DNA from: Oscillospiraceae bacterium UBA4632
GTDB taxonomy: Bacteria > Bacillota > Clostridia > Oscillospirales > Oscillospiraceae
Length of the DNA: 8,599 bases
Direction of reading: 5' to 3'
Assembly (NCBI GenBank): GCA_002405995.1
Contig: DHMW01000001.1
Span: forward strand, 1 to 8,599
Numbering within the stretch: position 1 is the first letter of the stretch; every line of letters begins with the position of its first letter. Below, in pieces: positions 1-6,500 of the stretch. Under the pieces are notes generated by a model that saw only the letters and a list, made by a program, of their open reading frames with translations, did no database searches and was not told where the DNA came from. The position numbers and the translations under genes are program-made.

Positions 1-311
1 TCGCAGGTGGTGCAGTCGCGGCAGTGGGCGGAGAGCAGCAGCTCGATGATCATGCGGCGGTATTTGAGCAGGCGCGCGGTGTTGGTGCGGATGCGCAGGC
101 CGTTTTTCGGCTGCATGGTGCAGGCGGCGTCGATCCTGCCGGTGCCCTCCTCCTCGACCATGCACATGCGGCACGCGCCGTAAACGGAAAGGTCGGAATG
201 GAAGCAGAAGTTCGGCATTTCGACGCCCGCCTTGCGGCAGACCTCAAGCACGTTCGGCTCCCCGTCGTATTCCACGCGGATATTGTCCACGTACATAATG
301 CCCTCAGCCAT
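1..311 (-). CDS. [FeFe] hydrogenase catalytic subunit, N-terminal part (cut by window edge)
   Basis: The visible 103 residues are the N-terminus of an [FeFe] hydrogenase (HndD/HydA type), which interconverts protons and H2 in the cytoplasm. Residues 7-75 form a [2Fe-2S] ferredoxin-like domain with C36, C47, C50 and C64 (motif YGACRMCMVE). Residues 85-103 begin the His-Cys cluster domain: H96, C100 and C103 fit the H-x3-C-x2-C pattern shared with NuoG, and the run HCRDCTTC resembles clostridial group A hydrogenases. The H-cluster domain would lie beyond the left edge and is not seen. I chose the ATG at 311 because a strong Shine-Dalgarno lies six bases upstream; an in-frame ATG at 296 with a weaker GAGG is the alternative. 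The start overlaps the upstream stop codon, implying translational coupling. Without the catalytic domain, a NuoG-like or formate-dehydrogenase-type subunit with the same N-terminal domains is not fully excluded. Confidence 0.8.
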   Translation of the reverse strand, partial: MAEGIMYVDNIRVEYDGEPNVLEVCRKAGVEMPNFCFHSDLSVYGACRMCMVEEEGTGRIDAACTMQPKNGLRIRTNTARLLKYRRMIIELLLSAHCRDCTTC

Positions 312-1095
312 CGATCTCCACCTCCCGGATCGCATCGAAGGGGCAGGCCTCGATGCAGGTATAGCATTTCACGCACTTCTCCGGATCGATCGAGAACGGA
401 GACTTGATCACGCCGGTGATCGCCCCGGCGTGGCAGTTGCGCGCGCACTTGCTGCACCCGCGGCAGATCGTCGGATCGACGACAAGGCGGATGCGGTTAT
501 AGGGCAGCCCGCCCGGCTCGATGGGCGTGCGGTCCTGCGCGCAGAGCGCGCAGCCGCCGTCCAGGTGCGCCTCGAACTCCTCGGGGAAGCAGCGGATGGC
601 GGTCTCGAGCGTGTGGAAGGAGTTCTTGCCGAGATTACAGAAGGCGGTGATGGAGATCATCTCGCCAAGGTCCGTGAGCAGCGTGAGCTCCCCGCGGGAG
701 AGGCGATAGTCCTTCAGCGCCCACAGAAGCTCGTTCATGCGCTTGGTGCCCTCGCGGCAGGGGACGCATTTGCCGCAGAACTCCGTCTGCGTGTATTCCA
801 TGAAGCGCGCGGCGACATCGACCATGCAGCGGTCCTCGTCGAGCACGGTGATGACGCTGTCGCCGCGGCGGATGCCGTAGGGCTTGAGCTTCTGGAAGTG
901 CAGCGGCAGGTCGAGCTGTTCTGCGGTGAGCAGGCCGCCGCTCGGACCGCCGATCTGCACCGCCTTGCATTTTTTGCCGCCGGGGATGCCGCCGCCAAGC
1001 TCATAGACGACCTGGCGGAGGGTGGTCGCCTCCTCGGGGATATCCACATAGCCGGGGCGCTCGATGTCGCCCTTGAGTAAAAAGATCCTTGCCAT
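304..1095 (-). CDS. NuoF/HndC-like iron-sulfur subunit lacking the FMN/NADH domain
   Basis: This 263-residue protein matches only the C-terminal half of HndC/NuoF-type subunits, which pass electrons between NADH and a hydrogenase through iron-sulfur clusters. In order: an SLBB-type domain (about 1-60, with GGGIPGGKK and GGPSGG); the NuoF-type [4Fe-4S] site C107, C110, C113 (CGKCVPCREGT) with C153 as fourth ligand; a CxxC pair at 182/185; and two ferredoxin [4Fe-4S] motifs, C211-C214-C217-C221 and C241-C244-C247-C251. HndC-like proteins usually have about 600 residues, with thioredoxin-like and FMN/NADH-binding domains first; both are absent, and nothing like them is encoded in the 190 bases upstream. 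The ATG at 1095 follows a purine-rich leader with AGAGG, and a promoter lies further upstream, so this looks like an intact short gene rather than a fragment. It probably passes electrons to the downstream hydrogenase; its electron donor is unknown. Confidence 0.85.
   Translation of the reverse strand: MARIFLLKGDIERPGYVDIPEEATTLRQVVYELGGGIPGGKKCKAVQIGGPSGGLLTAEQLDLPLHFQKLKPYGIRRGDSVITVLDEDRCMVDVAARFMEYTQTEFCGKCVPCREGTKRMNELLWALKDYRLSRGELTLLTDLGEMISITAFCNLGKNSFHTLETAIRCFPEEFEAHLDGGCALCAQDRTPIEPGGLPYNRIRLVVDPTICRGCSKCARNCHAGAITGVIKSPFSIDPEKCVKCYTCIEACPFDAIREVEIDG
318..326 (-). promoter_or_regulatory. Strong ribosome binding site inside the end of the NuoF-like gene
   Basis: The minus strand reads GGGAGGTGG, a near-perfect Shine-Dalgarno, six bases before the ATG at 311. 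It lies within the last codons of the NuoF-like gene. This decides the start of the hydrogenase gene and supports coupled translation across the 8-base overlap (304-311). Confidence 0.75.
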
Positions 1096-1122
1096 ATCCT
1101 CTGTTCTCTCTCTTCCGTCGCC

Positions 1123-1144
1123 GTCCGCCGCAGGTGCGGCGGAC
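1123..1144 (-). promoter_or_regulatory. Perfect GC-rich hairpin in the leader of the hydrogenase operon
   Basis: Two perfect 10-base inverted arms (GTCCGCCGCA at 1123-1132 and TGCGGCGGAC at 1135-1144) are separated by two bases, so the RNA would form a nine-pair stem with a four-base loop. It lies between the predicted transcription start (about 1153) and the ribosome binding site of the NuoF-like gene, close to the 5' end of the mRNA. No T-run follows it on the minus strand, so it is not a simple terminator. A role in mRNA stability or as a protein binding site is inferred. Confidence 0.6.
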
Positions 1145-1172
1145 AGTGTAGTTTACAACAGTATGACACTGT
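1143..1172. promoter_or_regulatory. Operator-like ACAGT repeats over the hydrogenase promoter
   Basis: The plus strand has ACAGTGT at 1143-1149 and its exact reverse complement ACACTGT at 1166-1172. A further ACAGT at 1158-1162 pairs with ACTGT at 1168-1172 across five bases and repeats the first ACAGT at a distance of 15 bases. The repeats surround and overlap the predicted -10 box (1160-1165), the usual place for a repressor site. The regulator is not identifiable from sequence; the pattern does not match the Rex consensus well. Confidence 0.45.
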
Positions 1173-1188
1173 AGCACTGACTGCGCAA
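1160..1188 (-). promoter_or_regulatory. Predicted sigma-A-type promoter of the hydrogenase operon
   Basis: On the minus strand a -35-like TTGCGC (1183-1188) and a -10-like CATACT (1160-1165) are separated by 17 bases. A TG one base upstream of the -10 gives an extended -10 element (TGTCATACT). The expected transcription start is near 1153, leaving a leader of about 55-60 bases before the NuoF-like ATG. The hexamers are weak, and the operator-like repeats overlap them, as expected for a regulated promoter. Confidence 0.45.
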
Positions 1189-1251
1189 AAAGTAAAGATG
1201 CCCTGCTATAGATAATCCGAATAGGAAGCATCCCTATCGGCAGGACAAACG

Positions 1252-1283
1252 GGCAAAAGCGGCGCATCTGCGCCGCTTTTGCC
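1252..1283 (-). terminator. Terminator of the GH1-like gene
   Basis: Perfect 15-base inverted arms (1252-1266 and 1269-1283) with a two-base loop begin two bases after the TGA of the GH1-like gene. The core is a GC stem flanked by AAAA and TTTT, so the stem can end in a short T-run on either strand. It separates the GH1-like gene from the hydrogenase operon downstream, which has its own promoter. Confidence 0.75.
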
Positions 1284-1285
1284 TA

Positions 1286-2530
1286 TCATTCTTCGAAATA
1301 TTCCGCATACAGCGCCTCGTCCGCGCCGCCGCGGGCGAGGATGGCGGCAAGCAGCTCATAGGCGTCGGTCGGCGTGCGGCGCTGGGTGTCGAAATCGACG
1401 GAGACGATGCCGCGGCGGACGCTCTGCCCGTCGAGCCACTCGAACCCGTCGGTGAACGCGCCGTAGAAAAGCCGCTCGATGGGCAGCGCGCTTTCGCTCA
1501 GCGCGCGCAGATGCTCGTAAAGGTACGGCACGCGGATGTCGTCCTCCACGCCGTGCAGCGTGACCGAGAGCGGCAGGGGGCAGCGCCTGTGCAGCGCGGC
1601 CAGCGCATCGGTCAGCACCTTGGGCGCGGAGCAGTCGGGCGCGCCGTTGGCCGGCGTGGTGCTTGCAAGGTCGGTCACGGGGGTGAAGCCCTGCCAGTCG
1701 AGGGCGAGAAAGTCCGCATAAAGTCCGGGCGTCAGGATGCCGCTGTGCTTCATCGGCAGGCGGATGCGCCCGAGATAAAAGGCGTCGAACGCCGCGTCGA
1801 ACGCGCGGCGCGCGCTGTCGGCGAGCGCGCGGGGGAGGAACGCCTCACGCGCGGGGACAAAATCGTTCAGCCGCAGCGCGGCGCTGACGCGGCAGCTGCC
1901 GTAGCCCATCGCGCGGTGGAGCGAGTGGAGCAGCGTATAGGCGTGCATGTGGCACTCCGCCATGCGCGTGAGCACGCGGAAGCAGGCCGAGGCGTTGTTT
2001 TTCCCCGGCGGGAAGCCGCCGCCGAGATACCCGCCGAGGGCGTAGGCGTTCGGCTCGGCAAAGGTGAGGTATTCGTCCGCAAGATCGCCCAGCGACGCGG
2101 CGACGTGCTCGATATAATGCAGATAGCAGGAAAAATTCTCCACCCGCTCGAAGCCGCCGCGCTCGGCGAACCAGACGGGGTCGTTGAAGTGGTGCAGCTC
2201 GAGCTGCACGCGGATGCCCGCCGCGCGCAGCTCAGCCAGCTCGGCGCGGTAGCGCGCGAGCTCCGCCTCGTCGAATTCCTCCTCGCGCGGCTCCACGCGC
2301 GTCCAGTCGATGCCCATGCGGTGCGCCGTCACGCCAAGCCCACCCAGCAGCGCGGTATCCTCCCGCCAGTGCTGCGCATGCTGCGCGGCGACGGCGGGGG
2401 AGGCGCCGTCGCGGATGCTGCCCAGCCCCCACCAGTAGACCCAGCTGCTTTCCAGCTCGCCGCCCTCGCACTGCGCGGCGGGGGAGGATAGCCCCAGCAG
2501 CATGCCCTTTTTGAGCGCAAAACCCTTCAT
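1286..2530 (-). CDS. GH1-family beta-glucosidase-like protein with degenerate active site
   Basis: The 414-residue protein follows the glycoside hydrolase family 1 (beta-glucosidase / 6-phospho-beta-glucosidase) barrel from end to end, near the family's usual length and without a signal peptide. Recognisable landmarks: the N-terminal Q20-x-E-G; R71 and W76 (usual RFSIEWSR); H113-H114-F115 followed by DPVWF; the acid/base E159 in TFAEPN; PPG at 174-176; and F363-E364-W365 near the C-terminus. Key positions are changed. The nucleophile motif TENG reads TLHG (residues 324-327), so the catalytic Glu is Leu325. The Asn before the acid/base Glu is Ala158, and the usual NYY reads DWQ (278-280). Ordinary hydrolysis by the retaining mechanism therefore looks impossible; a pseudoenzyme, binding protein or altered mechanism is possible. 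AAGGAG lies eight bases before the ATG. The gene has its own promoter and a terminator, and the reading frame is intact. Confidence 0.85.
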   Translation of the reverse strand: MKGFALKKGMLLGLSSPAAQCEGGELESSWVYWWGLGSIRDGASPAVAAQHAQHWREDTALLGGLGVTAHRMGIDWTRVEPREEEFDEAELARYRAELAELRAAGIRVQLELHHFNDPVWFAERGGFERVENFSCYLHYIEHVAASLGDLADEYLTFAEPNAYALGGYLGGGFPPGKNNASACFRVLTRMAECHMHAYTLLHSLHRAMGYGSCRVSAALRLNDFVPAREAFLPRALADSARRAFDAAFDAFYLGRIRLPMKHSGILTPGLYADFLALDWQGFTPVTDLASTTPANGAPDCSAPKVLTDALAALHRRCPLPLSVTLHGVEDDIRVPYLYEHLRALSESALPIERLFYGAFTDGFEWLDGQSVRRGIVSVDFDTQRRTPTDAYELLAAILARGGADEALYAEYFEE

Positions 2531-2560
2531 CGCGCGTTCTCCTTATCGTTTGATGGACCT

Positions 2561-2589
2561 ATTATAAAAGAAAGCGCGCGGCGCGTCAA
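2561..2589 (-). promoter_or_regulatory. Near-consensus sigma-A promoter of the GH1-like gene
   Basis: The minus strand reads TTGACG (2584-2589), a 17-base spacer and a perfect TATAAT (2561-2566). The predicted start is near 2554, about 24 bases before the GH1 ATG. It is the best-matching promoter in the window and suggests the GH1-like gene is well expressed independently of the SSB-like gene upstream. Confidence 0.75.
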
Positions 2590-2597
2590 CGGCAAAT

Positions 2598-2624
2598 GGC
2601 GGTCATCCCTGCGGGATGACCGCC
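2598..2624 (-). terminator. Hairpin containing the stop codon of the SSB-like gene
   Basis: Perfect 12-base arms (2598-2609 and 2613-2624) with a three-base loop span the last codons and the TGA of the SSB-like gene. On the minus strand the stem is followed by ATTTGCCG, a poor T-run, so it may be a weak terminator or a 3'-end stability element. It lies just upstream of the -35 box of the GH1 promoter. Confidence 0.5.
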
Positions 2625-3229
2625 TCCCCGTCCTCCTCCACCAGCTGCATGACCGATACCTCGAACGCCGTGCGCTCCTCCGCGCCGCTCTCGAGCAGCT
2701 TGGTGTAGGTGCGGCTCTGCACGCGCCCCTCCAGCGTCAGCCGCGCGCCCACGTCCATCTCCGCGATCCGCGCCGCCGTCTGCCCCCAGGCGATGCACGG
2801 CAGGTAATCCGCGCGCCCGTAGCGGCGGTTGACCGCCAGGATGATATCGCAGATGCTGCGGCCCAGCGGCGTGCGCCGCAGCGCGGGCTTTTTGCACAGC
2901 GCGCCGGAGAGCAGGATGCGGTTGAAAAACGCCCCGTCGCCCGGCTCGAGCGTCTGGGCGAACACGGTGATGACGAGCCTGCTGCCCTGCCCGCTGCGGT
3001 TGTTGAACGAGCGCAGCTGCCCCGTCACGCGCAGGCTCTGCCCCGCCGCCACGGGGCACTCGCGCAGCAGCGCCTCGCCCACCACCACGATGGGCAGGTC
3101 GCTCTGCCCCGACAGCCGCTCCACCCGCAGGGGGAATTTGTGGAAGCGGCGGGCGTGGTTCTCGTGCGAAAAGGCCGGCGCACACTCCGCCACGCCCCAA
3201 AGCTCCACGTAGTTCTGGTTTCCATCCAT
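2603..3229 (-). CDS. SSB-like protein with two OB folds
   Basis: This 208-residue protein resembles clostridial single-stranded DNA-binding proteins and appears to hold two OB-fold domains in tandem (about 5-97 and 103-198). The second is the clearer: LRRTPLGRSICDIILAVNRR (118-137) followed by DYLPCIAWG (141-149) parallels the bacterial SSB pattern R-T-x-x-G followed by A-V-N-R and a C-x-A-W-G motif. The first has the matching strand and loop (FPLRVERLSG, LRSFNNRSG). Canonical SSB has one OB fold and an acidic tail ending in DDDIPF; here the end is GEAVIPQG, so the usual docking tip is absent. The ATG at 3229 has GAGGTG six bases upstream. A GTG at 3238 would lie inside that Shine-Dalgarno and is unlikely to be used. 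No firm promoter was found upstream. Binding to ssDNA is inferred from the fold; its cellular role is not shown by context. Confidence 0.75.
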   Translation of the reverse strand: MDGNQNYVELWGVAECAPAFSHENHARRFHKFPLRVERLSGQSDLPIVVVGEALLRECPVAAGQSLRVTGQLRSFNNRSGQGSRLVITVFAQTLEPGDGAFFNRILLSGALCKKPALRRTPLGRSICDIILAVNRRYGRADYLPCIAWGQTAARIAEMDVGARLTLEGRVQSRTYTKLLESGAEERTAFEVSVMQLVEEDGEAVIPQG

Positions 3230-3346
3230 AGCGTACACCTCAACACGATTTGTTGCTGTATCCTATGAGCGCCGCGCGGGAGATATGCGCCGCCGCCGCG
3301 GGCGCAGCGCTTTCGCAGGGAGAAAAAAATTTCCCCGCCGTTTTAC

Positions 3347-3375
3347 TTGTATTCGGAAATAAACTGTGGTATAGT
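3347..3375 (+). promoter_or_regulatory. Predicted promoter of the SLH/VWA surface protein gene
   Basis: TTGTAT (3347-3352) and TATAGT (3370-3375) are spaced by 17 bases, with TGG directly before the -10 giving an extended -10. An A7T3 tract at 3323-3332 lies where an UP element could act. The expected start is near 3382. The remainder of the divergent intergenic region (about 3239-3340) is GC-rich and shows no clear promoter for the SSB-like gene. Confidence 0.55.
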
Positions 3376-3381
3376 ATTGGC

Positions 3382-3513
3382 AAATAAAGGGCGGGACCTG
3401 CGGGCCGCGTCTGTTTTGTTCTGCGGGGAAAGAAGGATCCAGCGGCACGCGCCGCTTTCAGATAGATGCAGAAGTGTTTTATATCTTTTATTATGGGTAA
3501 GGAGAGAAGAAAC
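3382..3513 (+). promoter_or_regulatory. Leader (5' UTR) of the surface protein gene
   Basis: About 130 untranslated bases separate the predicted start from the ATG. They contain a six-pair hairpin with a four-base loop (AGCGGC at 3441-3446, GCCGCT at 3451-3456), then an AT-rich stretch leading to the Shine-Dalgarno AAGGAG (3499-3504), nine bases before the ATG. An in-frame upstream ATG at 3466 lacks a ribosome binding site. Long leaders are common on S-layer-type genes and can stabilise the mRNA; no known riboswitch pattern was recognised. Confidence 0.4.
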
Positions 3514-6500
3514 ATGAAGAAACGTATTTTGGCAGCACTGCTGACGCTCGTCATGGCGTTGAGCCTGCTGCCGGTGAGCGCACTGGCGGCGGCGGGCGAT
3601 CCGGCGACGGACGGCGGCGCTGCGGCGACGGAGGATAAGCTGCACTTTGAGAAAAAAGCCACGCTGGATTCGCAGACCGGCGAGATCACCGTGCGCATGG
3701 AAGCATGGGCGACCGGCGAGGTGACGACCAGCACGTCTACAGAGGTGCTGGACATTGCGCTGGTGCTGGACGTGTCCGGCTCGATGAAAGAGGATTTCAT
3801 TCAGGAAGAAAGTAAGTTTGTTCCCGTGTACGAGAGTGGTCTGAACAAGGAAGAAACTTATTACGTCAAACCTGCCTTGTTTTATCATGAAGTGTCTTAT
3901 TGCGATGAGTGTGGGACGTGGACGCGCGGTTGCGTGAGGGTTTTAGGAATTCACATTCCTCGTATACTAAAGTATACGCCCAAGACCAGTGAAAACGATA
4001 AAAGGCGTACACAGTTTTATGAGTATCAATACACTCCCGGACAGAGCAAGATCGACGCGCTCAAAGGGGCTGTAAACAGCTTCATTGATGACGTTGCCAA
4101 GAAATCGCCCAACAGCCAGATCGCTATCGTGAAATTTGCGGGTGATAAGTCTGACAGCGTTGGAAATGATACGTACGGCAGCTACGGTTACAATTGCACG
4201 CAGATCGTCAAGCCGCTGACCAAGGTGAACACGAACGGCGTAACTGCCCTGAAGGACGCGGTCAGCGCCCTGAATTATGGCGGCGCGACTGCCGCCGACT
4301 ACGGCATGGAAAAGGCGCAGGCAGCGCTGAGCAATGCAAGCCACAAGAAGGTCGTCGTGCTGTTCACGGACGGCGAACCCAACCATCAGAACGGCTTCGA
4401 CTACAGCGTTGCGGCGGCTACGATCAATACGGCAAAGGAAATGAAAACGGATACGACGATCTATACGATCGGCGTGTTCAAAGAGCAGGACGGTAACGTT
4501 GACAAGTACATGAGCTCGACCTCCTCCAACTATCCGAATGCAAGCGCAACGACCAGCGACGAAAAGCCATACTGGTCGGTAACTGAGGGCGGCAGCGATC
4601 TCGGCAATTATTACAAGAAAGTCAACAATGCCGACGACCTGCTCAAGGCGTTCGAAACGATCTCGTCCGAGGTTACCCCCGGCACTGCTCTCGGCAACAC
4701 CGCTGTCCTGACCGACGTGATCGCGCCCAACTGCTCCCTTGTTGCTCCGGAGGGGACGAACGGCATCACCGCCTACACGGTCGATAAGACGGCTGAAGGA
4801 TGGAGCGAAAGCCGGACTGATTTGACGAGCGGCGTTACCGTTAATGACGGAACCGTTCAGGTGACCGGCTTTGACTACAGCGCCAACTGCGTGACGGATA
4901 AGCTCAAGCCGAATACCTCCGCCGATTACGGCAAAAAGCTCGTTGTCGAATTCAAGGTCCAGAACAACAACTACGGCGGCACACAGCCCACCAACGACGG
5001 CGCAGCCATTAAGGATGCAAGCGGCAGCACCGTTAAGAGTGTTGACAATCCCACTGTTCCCGCGCCGGTGAAGCTGCCGAGACAGACTGCGGACTACACC
5101 GTCAGCAAGGTTTACGACGGCGAAGGATATGATATCAAGGCAAACATTGCTGATCTGGTTACCGGTCTTGTTTCCGTGAACGGCACGAACAACAAATATA
5201 TCGACTTGGCCTACGAGATCAAGGACAGCACCGGTGCTGTTGTCGGCACGTACACGATCTCGGCGGGTCGGACCACCGGAACGTGGGCTGACGGTACGGG
5301 CGACATCAAGACGGCTGCCAATGTCGGCGACTACACCTATACCGTGACTGTGACCGGCACGGACAAGAGCGATGCGAATAATTTCGGCACCAAGAACTAC
5401 ACCGCAAAGTTCAGCATCACCGCATGCCCGTTGGAGATCACGGCGAACAGTGCCAGTAAATCTTATGATGGTCAGAAGCTGACTGCAAGCGGTTATACGC
5501 TGACGGATAACACGTCCCTTGCTACTGGCGATACGATTGAGAGTGTAACTGTTTCCGGCGAGGTTGGTCCTGATGCTGGCAGCGGAACAAGCACCGCATC
5601 TAACGCTGTGATTAAGCGCGGCGATACTGATGTGACCACAAACTATGCTATCACCTACAAGTCCGGCACGCTGACCATCACCGACAGCTCCAGCACTGCC
5701 ACCGTGACGTTCAAGATCGTTGGCGGCACTTGGAACGACGGCGGTACGGATGATAAGACCGCGCAGGTGACTCTGACCAACGGCGCGGGCACGCTGGCTG
5801 GCGTGACCATCCCCGCCGGTGAGGCTGATAACGACCACGAGGGCGAAGGCGTCTGGAAGGATGCCAGCGGCAATGAGGTTGCTCTGTCCACAGCTACGAC
5901 GATCACCGGCAATACGGTCTATACGCTTACCTTTAAGTTCAAGGAGATCGTCCCTCCCGCTGAGAAGCACACCCTGACCATCAACTATGTGGGGCCGGTG
6001 GGCGACAATGAGTTCTCTGCTCCGGCGGCGCGTACCGAACAGCTTGCCGAGGGCGAGACCTACAACGTGACCAGCCCCGAGGTCAGCGGCTATACGCCTG
6101 ACACGCCGACCGTTTCCGGCACGATGGGTGCAGAAAACGTGACGGTGACCGTGACCTACACCAAGAATACCGCCCCCGACACCATTCTCGGCGTCCTGAA
6201 CAAGTATGTCTGGAAGCAGTTCGATTCCACCTACGGCTACTCCACCTCTGCTACGTTTACCGTTGATGTGACCGTGTACCAACAGACGGTGCTCGTCAAT
6301 TCTTCGGGGGCGGCGCAGCAGCCTGCGGTGCAGGCGATCCCCCAGAACAGCAGAGTTATTTACACGGGTACCGGCACGGTCACGCTGAGCACCGGCAGCA
6401 AGGCGCAGTTCCAGTTTAAGGGGGAAGATGTCAGTCTTGTTCCGTATGGTGATTACATGATCGTCCTCCGCGAGCAGGATGCCAATCTGGCTTATGTGAC

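Noticed and set aside
232..1080. A plus-strand open frame opposite the NuoF-like gene.
   Set aside because: Antisense shadow: the minus strand carries complete iron-sulfur motifs there, while this frame has no family features and no ribosome site.
1143..1172. A Rex or BlaI/CopY operator.
   Set aside because: The half-sites (ACAGTGT/ACACTGT, with one TACA and one TGTA nearby) do not fit the spacing or sequence of those operators closely enough to name a regulator.
1511..2491. A plus-strand open frame opposite the GH1-like gene.
   Set aside because: Arg/Ala/Val-rich translation with no motifs; the minus-strand GH1 match covers the whole stretch.
3230..3238. A GTG start for the SSB-like gene, three codons upstream.
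   Set aside because: The GTG falls within the GAGGTG Shine-Dalgarno that is well placed for the ATG at 3229.
3382..3513. A riboswitch (for example c-di-GMP) in the leader of the surface protein gene.
   Set aside because: Only a short six-pair hairpin is visible; the conserved sequences of known riboswitches are not recognisable and no terminator or anti-terminator pair is present.
3240..3888. Minus-strand open frames running from inside the surface protein gene through its promoter.
   Set aside because: They overlap the signal peptide and VWA coding region and the promoter, are low in coding character, and lack a convincing start signal.
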